Source: Tritrichomonas musculus (lineage: Eukaryota; Parabasalia; Tritrichomonadida; Tritrichomonadidae). Taken from it: a DNA stretch of 64,000 nucleotides. The notes beneath the pieces are model-generated. The model was not told the DNA's origin and did not search any database. It was given only the letters and a program-made list of their open reading frames with translations. A program made the position numbers and the translations under genes. Numbering within the stretch: position 1 is the stretch's first letter; every line of letters begins with the position of its first letter. Below, one piece after another: positions 18,824 through 27,601 of the stretch. The DNA lies in NCBI GenBank assembly GCA_039105265.1, contig JAPFFF010000002.1, positions 1,736,001-1,800,000 of the forward strand. The letters run 5' to 3'.

Positions 18824-19768
18824 ATGAAAGGTTTCATGAAACCCACTCAGTTTAATTACAAAGAGATTTTATTCTCTAGTGGTTCTGATTATGATGATGA
18901 CCAAATGAGTTTTGCATTTGAATATGAATCATTCAAGCCAACTGTTAATGAAACAACATTTAATATTGATGATGAGATGAATAAAGCATATCAACGCAAT
19001 GAATCAAAAATAAAGAATGAATCAATCAGACCAATCGCAAACGGTATTTATTCATATTACAATTCATTGAACATACTCGTTGGTCAGCAAGGTAAAGGAA
19101 AGAGTCATATAATGCTACGAGATGTTATTCAAATGTCTCGAATGAAGAACGCTGGCTTTCATTTAATTGTTTATGTATCACGAAACGGAACAATCAATGA
19201 TGCAACATTCGAAAGCCAACGCGAATTGATACAGCTACCAATAAAAACTGTTGCTGACAGCAATGCTGAAGAATATCTTAAACAGCTTGATTTATATAAA
19301 GAATTGTATAACAAATATTCATCAACACCAAAAATAGTAATCGAAGGGACGGAGTCCCCTTTTGCGAAGCAAAATGAAAAGAAGTTAAACGATATGTTTG
19401 AGTTTCTTCATATCAATAAACTAGGTCAACCAAATAAACCACTAAATACTATCATTCTTTGTGAAGACTTCTTGAAATCGAAACTAATTAAATCATCCTA
19501 TTTTATCAATACCATCAGTCAGCTTCGACATAAGAATCTAATCATATTCGTTAACATCCAGTTCTTCAAAGCTTTAACAACAGAATGGAAAAATAATGCA
19601 ACATCATTCTTCATCTTTAGTGGTTATTCACGACAGAAACTCGGCTACATATATCAACAAGTTCCATTTCCAATAGATTTCGAAGAGCTATGGAATCGAT
19701 ACAGAACAATGAAAGCACATCAATTCGTTTTAATCAATGTTCGAACTAATAACCTTTCATTCATCTAA
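18824..19768 (+). CDS. A32-like (FtsK/HerA) genome-packaging ATPase
   Basis: 314 aa. Walker A is at residues 87-94 (GQQGKGKS), preceded by a hydrophobic strand. Walker B is near 209-215 (TIILCED). A sensor-type segment follows (FINTISQLRHKNLIIFVNIQ), the arrangement of Maverick, poxvirus and NCLDV packaging ATPases that pump DNA into capsids. Residues 174-184 (EGTESPFAKQN) are encoded by the 33-bp double-hairpin insertion at 19343-19375 and sit in a loop before Walker B. The alternative in-frame start MKPTQF five codons later is equally plausible. Overlaps the convergent gene by 12 bp. Confidence 0.88.
   Translation: MKGFMKPTQFNYKEILFSSGSDYDDDQMSFAFEYESFKPTVNETTFNIDDEMNKAYQRNESKIKNESIRPIANGIYSYYNSLNILVGQQGKGKSHIMLRDVIQMSRMKNAGFHLIVYVSRNGTINDATFESQRELIQLPIKTVADSNAEEYLKQLDLYKELYNKYSSTPKIVIEGTESPFAKQNEKKLNDMFEFLHINKLGQPNKPLNTIILCEDFLKSKLIKSSYFINTISQLRHKNLIIFVNIQFFKALTTEWKNNATSFFIFSGYSRQKLGYIYQQVPFPIDFEELWNRYRTMKAHQFVLINVRTNNLSFI
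19343..19375 (+). repeat. GC-rich double hairpin inside ATPase gene, site 2
   Basis: Two hairpins, GGGAC-GGA-GTCCC and TTTTGC-GAA-GCAAAA, totalling 33 bp (11 codons, frame kept). The second contains GCGAAGC, a DNA sequence known to form an exceptionally stable mini-hairpin. Same size and order as site 1 in reverse complement, with paired changes (GGAAC/GTTCC against GGGAC/GTCCC). Confidence 0.75.
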
Positions 19769-20221
19769 TACAATTTGTTGTTGAACACCAACAAACAGCT
19801 GTGGTGTATTGATATTATATTTTTGTCTCATTTGTTCAATCAATTCCTTTGTTTTCTTATCTGTTGCTTTCCTTATGCTGTAATTATAATACTTATATTC
19901 TTTGAATGATTGTTCTTCACTTGAACCTTCAACGAAGAATTCAATGGATGTTGTTGATATTCTTCTTCTAACATTTGATGTAAGTGTTATGTATTCAAGA
20001 CCGAGTTCAACAATCTTATCATGATAGAATCGTTTGAATTCATTCTCTTTGTTCTTCAATGATATGTACATCACTTTAGCTTTATATGTAGCCTTTCCAC
20101 TTGGTATTGGATATCTATCACACAATATTGAGAAATCACATTGTTTAAACTTCTCTGTTTCATCCAGCATATCAATCAATGAATTGATGTAATCATAAAC
20201 CTTTGGTGTTGACATTTTCAT
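19757..20221 (-). CDS. Hypothetical protein, 154 aa
   Basis: Mixed alpha/beta, basic; contains a strand-rich centre (YKAKVMYISLKNKENEF; LEYITLTSNVRRRISTTSIE). No family recognised. Convergent with the ATPase gene, 12-bp overlap. The start is preceded by an AT-rich leader with TTTATTTTTA-type runs. Last gene before the non-coding right arm. Confidence 0.55.
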   Translation of the reverse strand: MKMSTPKVYDYINSLIDMLDETEKFKQCDFSILCDRYPIPSGKATYKAKVMYISLKNKENEFKRFYHDKIVELGLEYITLTSNVRRRISTTSIEFFVEGSSEEQSFKEYKYYNYSIRKATDKKTKELIEQMRQKYNINTPQLFVGVQQQIVLDE

Positions 20222-20254
20222 TTAATTAAAAATAAAAATAAATTTAATGATATG

Positions 20255-20474
20255 TATCATATGAAACAATTAGTATCACATGAGGAAATAGGTATCACAT
20301 GAGATAAAAGGTATCACATGAGGAAAAAGGTAGCTTATGAGGAAAAAGGTAGCTTATGAGGAAAAAGGTAGCTTATGAGGAAAAAGGTAGCTTATGAGGA
20401 AAAAGGTAGCTTATGAGGAAAAAGGTAGCTTATGAGGAAAAAGGTATCACACTAAATAAAAGGTATCACATGAG
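20255..20474 (+). repeat. 19-bp minisatellite
   Basis: Tandem GGTAGCTTATGAGGAAAAA repeated about six times, flanked by diverged versions with TATCACATG in place of TAGCTTATG. Non-coding right arm of element B. Confidence 0.9.
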
Positions 20475-20720
20475 TCATCAACAAGATATTCAACAATAAC
20501 AACAAGATTTTCAACAACAACATGGTTCTTCAACAACAAGATTTTTCAACAACAACATGGTTCTTCAACAACAAGATTTTTCAACAACAACATGGTTCTT
20601 CAACAACAAGATTTTTCAACAACAACATGGTTCTTCAACAACAACAAGATTTTTCAACAACAACAACAAGATTTTTCAACAACAACAACAAGGTTTTTCA
20701 ACAACAACAAGGTTCTTTAT
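20475..20720 (+). repeat. CAACAACAA-type 35-bp tandem repeat
   Basis: Repeats of CAACAACAAGATTTTTCAA followed by an ACATGGTTCTT spacer, decaying into plain CAA/GATTTTTCAA units. Any open frame here is a by-product of the period and composition. Confidence 0.9.
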
Positions 20721-20996
20721 AAATAAAATTTTTTTTCCTAACCAGCTAGCTTTTCAGGCGTTCGACAACGTTTCTGATGACCTTTAGCATTCTCATTGAC
20801 TACCAGAACTGGCTACGTTCCAGCTTGTCTCGATGTCGTTTCGGTCTCGCCCCGATTTCAGAATTAAATAATAATAATATTTTTTATCTTTGCTATATAC
20901 AAATATTTTTTAAAAATAATTTTTTATTTTCGCAAATTCTAAAAACAATATAAAACAAGTATAAATATATTAGGAATAATAAATAAACACAAACTG
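20721..20996. other. Non-coding stretch, no gene seen
   Basis: A GC-richer block at about 20745-20865 without an open frame, tRNA or rRNA signature, then AT-rich sequence up to the right inverted repeat. Confidence 0.6.
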
Positions 20997-21455
20997 CATC
21001 AGCTTGAGAATGAATTAAATGAACTGTCTAATAAATGAACATCAATTGATGGTAATCATTAAATGAGTTCATATTATTTTTGTTCATTAGTCGTGTTGAC
21101 GGCGGGCTTTAGCCTGACGGAAACCGACTCATATATACTACTAAAACAAGTTCAAAGATGTAAATTCTAAAATGAAGATTCAAAAGTGGCGACCGTCAAT
21201 CTCAATTTTATCTCACCCCACCAAAAAATAAAAAATTTTTGAAAGTTCTATTTTTCGGTATTTTTCGTTGTTGTTATTTTTGGGAGTTTGTCAATTTATT
21301 CAAAATTTGTCTATGCCATTTTGTGAAAGTTTCGAGGGCTAATTTTGAAAAAGTGGCGATTTTTTGAGTCGTGGGGCTGAGGTTTGGGGTCTGTAAACCC
21401 TATGACAAGGGGGTCATTTTATCTCACCCCACCAAATCAACGCCCTATCTCTCTC
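20997..21455 (-). repeat. Right terminal inverted repeat of element B
   Basis: Reverse complement of 312-770. Starts with an orphan copy of the 3' end of the gene at 729-956 and ends CGCCCTATCTCTCTC. Confidence 0.93.
21089..21129 (+). other. Helix-loop-hairpin motif in right TIR
   Basis: Mirror copy of 638-678: outer helix AGTCG/CGACT, loop TGTTGA and GAAAC, inner hairpin with loop TTTA, then CATATATACTACT. Confidence 0.6.
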
Positions 21456-22209
21456 AGGTACTACAGCAAGAAGCATAACCAAAGATATAACACCTATCAT
21501 TACCTGGTGTGAGGAAGAGTATAAGCAACTAGATGAACTACCTTTTACTGATGAGAATGATAACCCTGATACTGGAACCTTGACATTAAGTGGTGCTATG
21601 GATATCAGCAATATGTTTAGGGACTCACTCAAGCCTTGTTTCAAGTTGTTAGCTGAGAAGGTCAATGAGCTAGAGGCAGAGTTTGATAACTACCCTACTG
21701 TGGATGAAGCTAATGAAGGTCTAGATGTACTTATACGTAGGATAGAGACATTAGAGGGTGAAAATATCGCATTAAAAGATACTATAGCAGCAATGGAAGC
21801 TAGGTTAACTGCATTAGAAGAGAAAAATGACCCAGATGGGGAATGGAAAGCATATTATACAGGATTTACTGATGTCACTGATGAATATAATAGGTATTTT
21901 CTATTCTCTTATTTTACAAGTGAGAAACACATAATTATTGATAATATAGATAATGATCCAACAGGTGATAATGAACCTGTTCCAGATGGGGAGTACTTAT
22001 TGATATTCAAGGACAAGACTCAAAAGCTACATTTTATTAGATTTATATCAACTGAATGGTCTGACCCTCAACAAATAAAATCATATTTGGATGAAATATA
22101 CTTTAAAGACGCTAACCCACCTTCTGGTGCTTATGATATATATAATATTGAGTTAGATTGTGATACCTGTTCTATGATTTGTTTCGATGCTATATATATG
22201 AAGAAATAG
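21456..22209 (+). pseudogene. Element A fibre-like gene, 3' part
   Basis: A reading frame is open from the edge of element B to the stop at 22207-22209 (about 250 codons). It has a coiled-coil shaft (residues about 55-125: LEAEFDNYPTVDEANEG, RIETLEGENIALKD, MEARLTALEEKND) followed by a beta-rich C-terminal domain (WKAYYTGFTDVTDEYNRYF onward). This layout matches fibre proteins of Mavericks. It lacks its 5' end, probably through the insertion of element B; the first internal Met codon is at 21598. Could be the other half of the fragment at 6-311, on the same strand. Confidence 0.6.
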
Positions 22210-22381
22210 GTACGAGATTCTCGGGGCAGGTACCTGTGCCGTTTCATAGATGGGCGGTTGTGGGGTGGGGTACCTGTGCCGTTTCATTGATGGGGAGCAG
22301 TAGTGAGAACAAGAATATTTTTTTCTTTTTTTTCTTTTTTCTTTTCTTTTTCTTTTTCTTTTCTTTTCTTTTTCTTTTATG
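22210..22381. repeat. Non-coding tail with 40-bp repeat and T/C tract
   Basis: Two copies of GGTACCTGTGCCGTTTCAT followed by GATGGG at about 22229 and 22269. After them comes a polypyrimidine T/C run (22318-22379) that is mirror-like and could form triplex DNA. Confidence 0.75.
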
Positions 22382-22432
22382 ACGAGTTCGTGTTGACGCT
22401 TGGGGTGCCAGCCCCAGCGGAAACCGACTCGT
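22382..22432 (+). other. Helix-loop-hairpin motif, element A
   Basis: Outer helix ACGAGT/ACTCGT, the same loop residues as in element B (TGTTGA, then GGAAACC), and an inner hairpin of unrelated sequence (CGCTTGGGG with CCCCAGCG, loop TGCCAG). Followed by the same TATATACTACT. The next base begins the array, so this probably marks a broken end of element A. Confidence 0.6.
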
Positions 22433-22442
22433 ATATACTACT

Positions 22443-23205
22443 TTGGTGAGAAAGAGAATAATTACGAAATTTTTTTGCTTACAACTATGTATTTTTCTGT
22501 TTTTGAGATCATTATAAGAATATGAAACTTCTAGTATAGATTATTACTTTTATGTTATTATTTTAATAATATAGTGCAATAAACTATATATTTATATAAT
22601 AAAGATAAAATGATCAATCTTCTTATTTAGGTTAGAATTCAATTTAAATTGAGCCATTCAAAGCATATTCATTTTACTTATAAAAAGCATTATGCTTGAG
22701 TTAAAAGTAAATAGCATGGTATAATAATAATAATCTTCTAATATACAATCAAATATAAAAAGGATTTAAGGAAATAATCAAAAGCACTCATAAGAATTAT
22801 TTATTTTGTATAAACACTTATGAAAATGGTTACATTTTTTAAATTATTTTTATTTTTCAAAAGAAAGTATTTATCATTTATAATTAAATGATGAATAAAT
22901 TATGAATGATGAATAAATGCTAAACTAATTTTATAAGAAAATATCAAAAATTTTAAAAAGGTAATGAAGTAATTTGATTTTAACTTTTTTAATTGGTTGA
23001 CGAAAAACTTTGGCGATTTGAGACAAATAGATACACAACCTTGTGATTAATATCATATAAATGATTGTAAATATTATTATATAATTTAATTTAAATAAAC
23101 TCTGTTTTATGTTGAAAAAAATTAAATTTTGTATTTTTAAATTTTTTTTTTTCTAAAAAAAGCGTTACCACTTTAAATACCGTTACCATATTAAAAACAC
23201 TACTG
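22443..23205 (+). mobile_element. Mariner-like element, right part only (unit 1)
   Basis: Begins inside the element (matching 36679 onward) directly after element A sequence, and ends at the intact right tip CACTACTG followed by TA. No open frame. Confidence 0.8.
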
Positions 23206-24065
23206 TAGAGTTGTGCATTTAGGGAATATTTTGGTCGGATCAGCATTTGGGTTGTTCTGACCTAATTCTATTCCTTTCATTATCAGATCATATACAGTAT
23301 TACTAACAACTCTTTTTAGAGGAAGTGTATCACAAGCTACTAAAAAAGCTAAATCGTTCAAAATGTGATCTCTGATACTTTCTTTATCAGAAGGAAGATA
23401 TATGTTATTTTGGCAATTTAATTGTTTTTGTATAAGAGCATCAACTTCAAAATGATGATCGTGATGGTTAATTAATTCAGCAACTTCACCTGCTCTTCTT
23501 TTAAAAGTGCATTGGTAAAACTTTCCTTCATAAAAAAGATGAACAGAACATATATAGTTTACATGAGATCCATTGGATTCAGTAGTGGCATAACCAAGAG
23601 CGCCTGCTTTATTTAGAGTATTGTATGGCCTTGAATTAAGTTTTATATTATAAAGCCTTGTTAAATAGGTATTTTGATCCAAATAAACTTTTGGCTTTGG
23701 ATCAATATCTTTAATAAATCTATCTATTTTTTTATATACTGTCTTTAAAGATTTTTTTTTAAAATGTTGTTATTGTTGTTATTGTTGTTATTATTGCTAT
23801 TATTGTTATTATCATTTTCACTTTCACTTGATAAATCAGATGGAATTATATCGAAGTTTTTTTTGATGATTTGATTAATATTAATCGGATGTTTTATGAC
23901 ATCTTTGTAATCATCACCAAATAAATTTTGGTATTTTTGCGCAAAAATTGATTCATCATCGGCGTTTTTTAGTTTTTTAATCAAATATTTAATTTTTATG
24001 ATAATATCAGAATGCTTACCATCATCTCTTTTTTTATATTGAAAATAATTTGTAAGGCTTTTCAT
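23206..24065 (-). pseudogene. hAT-like transposase, N-terminal half (unit 1)
   Basis: Two open segments: 23745-24065 (106 aa, ending in a poly-Asn region encoded by a TTG/TTA tract) and 23200-23682 (160 aa), separated by a frameshift. The second contains a region like the RNase-H lead-in of hAT proteins (DLAFLVACDTLPLKRVVSN). At 23205 the frame is cut by the mariner-like element; the missing half is the segment found left of each mariner copy. Nonfunctional. Family assignment rests mainly on the C-terminal half. Confidence 0.7.
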
Positions 24066-24784
24066 TCTTTAAGAACAATTGATTTTTAATTGATATACTT
24101 AAGGACAAAAAATAATTTTTTTTTTCTGATGGTCTGATTGATGTCCAAAATATTATCAAAGAAAAAGTATAAATGAATAATATTAATATTGTGAGGAAAT
24201 AAAATGTATGATTTAAAGAACAAGAAAAATGATATTTAAAGATGTAGTTATTATTTATTTTACTAAAATAAGAACAACGCTTTATCAAATTATTTATTGC
24301 TTGAATTTAAATTACAAAAAAGTAATCTAATTATTTAAAAAAAATTGGTTATAGCAGAAACCTGTATTTTAAACATCTAAATGTACAATTCTAATCGTAT
24401 AAATTATTTTTGAATACCAATAAGAACACAGAAACTATTTAACTCAAAAAAAATTATAATACGAATTTATCCGATAACATAAAATGTGATAGCTGAGGAA
24501 AACATAAATGGATAGATTTCCAAAAATAAATCGTTAGGTAGTCATGCATTTTATTTGTTATTAGAATCCTATTATTATGTTTTATTTAACAATTTGTTCG
24601 AGTAACTTATAGATTGAAGAAACCTGATGGCATTCATACCCGAATTATCATCAAAATACACTTGAATAAGAATTTTAGTTTTGATATCTTTGATATATTT
24701 AAATATTTAAATAAAAAAACAATAATTTCATCGTTAAATTGTAATATCAAAATAAATTATTAGATAAGTAAATAGTAATTAATT
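24066..24784. other. hAT 5' flank, no gene seen
   Basis: AT-rich sequence upstream of the hAT start, with only short spurious frames. Repeated unchanged in every unit (30204-30922, 38302-39020, 46401-47119). Confidence 0.6.
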
Positions 24785-24934
24785 CTTTTTTGTTCCGCCA
24801 AAACTTCCTCCAAATTGAATATGGCGGAAGAATCGCCAAACCGTTTTTTTGTGCCAAATTGAATACTTTTTTGGCTTAACGGCCATTTTTTCCGCCACAT
24901 TCAATTTGGCGGAAGTTTTGGCGGAACAAAAAAG
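24785..24934. repeat. GGCGGAA foldback element (unit 1)
   Basis: 36-bp inverted arms (CTTTTTTGTTCCGCC... and its complement) with one mismatch around a centre that repeats GCCAAATTGAAT and GGCGGAAG. Can fold into a long hairpin; looks like a small MITE/foldback. Confidence 0.85.
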
Positions 24935-25189
24935 GCTCTAAAATTGCTTTTTAAATTTTATATTATTGTTATAATACAAATAAATAAAAATATTTTTCAT
25001 TTTATTTATGTAATTTTTTTTAATATAACAAGATATTTTATTAAATTTTCAAAAAAGAAAATATTCAAAAAGTTAATGAAATTGTTTTTAAAAAGTTATA
25101 AAAGATTAAACAAAAATATTAAAATATCCTATAAATTTTTAAAATAATTTTGTAAAAATTATTAACTTATATATATTTATTAAATTATA
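24935..25189. other. AT-rich spacer, no gene seen
   Basis: Between foldback and ATPase fragment; very AT-rich, with one short Lys/Ile/Phe-rich open frame that is composition noise. Confidence 0.5.
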
Positions 25190-25936
25190 TTATTCCAATT
25201 TTAACAAATAAAAAATGAATTTTTTCCAATAAATGCCAGCGCCATTCCGCCAATGGTATTTTGCTTGGCGTGTCGCAAATTTGGCGGAAGTGGCCATGGC
25301 GGTATCATTACTAATATTATACTGTCTCGTTTTGGTCAGTAGTCTTAAGAATTCAGTATTGTTATGTGTTAATAAATCACTTCCTGCGCAGTCATCTAAT
25401 ATTATCAGTGTGTTGTATGGATATGATGAAGTTTGATATTTTACCAGCTTGTTTGCTATATATACTATTCTATCATCTATTTCTTGAAGAGAGTGCTTAT
25501 TTATTAGTCTCTGCATTTCTTCATTTGTTTCTTTCATTCTTGATAATACATGATTTACCATTGCATAATATTTTATCTTTCTCTTTAGATGCTTCTTTAG
25601 ATAATCCATTAATTCTGCTTCATTAAGATATACTATTGGTGTCTTTACATTTTTACTCATCGCTTCTGCAGTTTTATCCATCTTGCCGCTTGTTGAGCAG
25701 AAGATAATTTTTTGGTAGTATGGATGCTTAAATAATCTCTCTGTAATTAAAATGTGTTTCCATATCCAATAACTCTTTCCTGCACCTGGTTTGCCTATAA
25801 GAAAATAGATACCATTAGTGCTAAATGGATATGAAGGGTGTAATGGTTTCATCAACGCGCCCTCTATTTCTTTTTGGTTTTTCTTCATTGTCTTTTGGAT
25901 TAGTGATTCCACTTCTTTCATTATTTGTTTAGACAT
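25190..25936 (-). pseudogene. Maverick packaging ATPase, 3'-truncated (element C, unit 1)
   Basis: 248-aa frame. Walker A at residues 48-55 (GKPGAGKS) and Walker B at 176-182 (TLIILDD) followed by a HNN...LRLLTKTRQYNIS segment, as in A32-like ATPases. Native sequence stops near residue 209. The last 40 codons are read through a GGCGGAA-rich insertion (25234-25302; ATSAKFATRQAKYHWRNG) and AT-rich DNA, so the sensor and C-terminal helices are missing. Followed 10 bp upstream by the integrase on the same strand. Confidence 0.85.
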
Positions 25937-25946
25937 TTACATAACA

Positions 25947-27023
25947 TTAAATCCATTTCATGATATTATTTGGAATATTTTTTTGTTTTGACCAGTAATC
26001 CATATCAAGGTTGGATAATTTAGTTGGTGCTCCCTCTCGTAAATTTTTAGCTGGAATTACATCTTCTGTTCCCTCGCTATATTTTATATTATATTTATTC
26101 TTAGCTGCATCATATGATATAATCTTCTCTACAATTCCTCTCTTGCCTCCCTTCAGTGTTTGGGCGATATTTTTATTTTGAGTTTTTATTAGTCTGTATC
26201 CAGGTAATTTATCTATTGATTCATCTTTAGACTTAATTATAAATTGGTTCCCAGCCTTGGAATCAAGTATGTATGCTTCCTTGCTGACTCTATTTCTGCG
26301 CTTCGAAAAAGGCTCCTTAGATTGAATAATTCTAACTCTATCATTTGGTTTGAAGTCATAGGGATTATTTTGTGATTTGGTTTTCACATATTCTTTTTCA
26401 TCTTTCTCTGTCATTTCATTTGATATTTTATAGTCAAGAGATTTGTGGGGAGAATTGTTGTATGAGTCTATTAAACCATTCATCTCTTGTTCTCCAATAT
26501 ATCTATTCTCACCAACTAAATCTCTTATTGTTCTCATGAATCTATTTATAATGCCTAGCACATTATGGTTATTGTCTTCTGTTGTATTGTATATTATGTC
26601 ATGTGTTTTCATCAGTTGCAATACATCGTTGGACAAATAAGCTGCATCTTGGTCTGATGTTATAGAATAGACATCTGGTTCTTCTTCAAAAAATTTGTTA
26701 AGAGCCTTTGCTACTTCTTTTGCACCCTTCCCCTTCATTGGATAACAGTATGCTTTTCTTGGGTTAATATTAATTAACATCAAATAATTTAATCCATCTT
26801 TTGTCTTGTCATTTATGAAAGTGTCCATTTGGTATCCACCTGAATGCTTCGAATAGATGTTCATGAATTTTGCCTTTGGTACTTTAACATCATGCACCAC
26901 TTTCTTTAAATAATTTAATGCTGCCTCTTCTGTGAATCCATAGCGTTTTGCAAGAGGGACAAATTTTGATGGTGTTTTCCACGGAAATTTCTTAAATAAC
27001 TCATCTATTGTCTTGTAAGTCAT
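25947..27023 (-). CDS. Maverick integrase (element C, unit 1)
   Basis: 358 aa, full length. N-terminal helical region, then rve core: D67 (YQMDTFINDKTKDG), D124 (ITSDQDAAYLS) and, exactly 35 residues on, N160 (LGIINRFMRTIRD) where Glu or Asp is expected. The SYNNSPHKSLDY segment is conserved. Basic linker and an SH3/chromo-like C-terminal domain around residues 290-335 (RGIVEKIISYDAAKNKYNIKY). An intact frame, but the third catalytic residue is replaced, so strand transfer activity is doubtful. Different subfamily from the element B integrase. Confidence 0.85.
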   Translation of the reverse strand: MTYKTIDELFKKFPWKTPSKFVPLAKRYGFTEEAALNYLKKVVHDVKVPKAKFMNIYSKHSGGYQMDTFINDKTKDGLNYLMLININPRKAYCYPMKGKGAKEVAKALNKFFEEEPDVYSITSDQDAAYLSNDVLQLMKTHDIIYNTTEDNNHNVLGIINRFMRTIRDLVGENRYIGEQEMNGLIDSYNNSPHKSLDYKISNEMTEKDEKEYVKTKSQNNPYDFKPNDRVRIIQSKEPFSKRRNRVSKEAYILDSKAGNQFIIKSKDESIDKLPGYRLIKTQNKNIAQTLKGGKRGIVEKIISYDAAKNKYNIKYSEGTEDVIPAKNLREGAPTKLSNLDMDYWSKQKNIPNNIMKWI

Positions 27024-27033
27024 TTCAATTCAT

Positions 27034-27336
27034 TTAAACATATAACATATTCTTGTATGGTAAGAATATCATCTCTATAGCAAAGCTTTCACCGACTGGT
27101 AATTTAAATGGTGCTTTATATTCACGAGCAGAATATAAATCAATCCAAAATCTTTGGTCTGTTGAATTCAGCTTAAAGTATTTGATGGGGTTGAAATTAA
27201 CATTTGAATTACCAATATAATAACGATTTGATTGTTCTGCTATTGATGAATAAACTTTGCATGAATGTCTATCCCATACATTATCAAACGTTAAAACTTT
27301 ATCATAGTACTTTAAATTAATGATTCCGCCAGAGCT
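27034..27336 (-). pseudogene. Capsid-type gene, C-terminal fragment (element C, unit 1)
   Basis: About 100 codons open to the stop at 27034-27036, without a start. It ends with strand-rich sequence (FWIDLYSAREYKAPFKLPVG, then MIFLPYKNMLYV), plausible as the end of a double-jelly-roll capsid protein. The 5' side is cut at a TTCCGCC motif, the same motif that truncates the ATPase on the other side. Confidence 0.55.
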
Positions 27337-27400
27337 TAATTTACAGGCAGTGGCGGAGTTTTTATTGTTTGTGGCGGAAATTTCATTGTCAAAAATTTTC

Positions 27401-27425
27401 GGCCCCGGGCCATTGGCCCGGGGCC
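27401..27425. repeat. Perfect GC-rich palindrome (unit 1)
   Basis: GGCCCCGGGCC, ATT, GGCCCGGGGCC: an 11-bp perfect stem of only G and C in a region below 30% GC. Next to GGCGGAA motifs at 27323-27384. Confidence 0.9.
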
Positions 27426-27497
27426 TATCATTAAGAATAACTTTTATTAATTCTTAAAATAAATTCTTTGAATTTTACTTTTGTTTTTTGTATCAAA

Positions 27498-27528
<31 letters not shown>

Positions 27529-27601
27529 TTAGAACAATTCATTAGATATCTCATAAATAATTTAAGCCAAATATAACTTCTAATTGTTTTTATTTGATTA
27601 T

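Larger units (their letters stand above)
312..21455. mobile_element. Complete Maverick/Polinton (element B), 21,144 bp
   Basis: Bounded by 459-bp inverted repeats and carrying the hallmark Maverick set: family B DNA polymerase, retroviral-type integrase, A32-like packaging ATPase and a putative double-jelly-roll capsid protein. All the large frames are intact, so the element may be functional or recently active. Mavericks normally make a 5-6 bp target duplication. None is visible here (left flank ends ACCAAA, right flank starts AGGTAC; neighbouring registers also fail), so the insertion or its flanks have been rearranged. Genes lie on both strands. Confidence 0.93.

Noticed and set aside
20255-20474. 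CRISPR array
   Set aside because: Repeats are directly contiguous without unique spacers, and no cas-like genes are present.
20760-20870. Hammerhead ribozyme at CTGATGA (about 20773)
   Set aside because: No GAAA-plus-stem follows at a usable distance on that strand; the match is a lone heptamer.
20740-20870. tRNA or 5S rRNA gene in a GC-richer block
   Set aside because: No TTCGA-type T loop, acceptor pairing or 5S core boxes could be seen.
21083-21142. Hammerhead ribozyme in the TIR
   Set aside because: GAAAC and a closing helix are present, but the CUGANGA core is not and only one internal hairpin exists. It fits no ribozyme class I know, so it is reported only as a structured motif.
22308-22316. 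Extra mariner tip (CAGTAGTG)
   Set aside because: Only 8 bp match and the following bases differ from the mariner repeat.
24944-25147. 67-aa Lys/Ile/Phe-rich plus-strand frame in every unit
   Set aside because: Composition noise in very AT-rich DNA; no domain and no leader box.
27490-27525. Poly(A) run as the tail of a LINE/SINE retrotransposon
   Set aside because: No reverse transcriptase, target duplication or upstream retro-type sequence; AT-rich homopolymers are frequent in the window.
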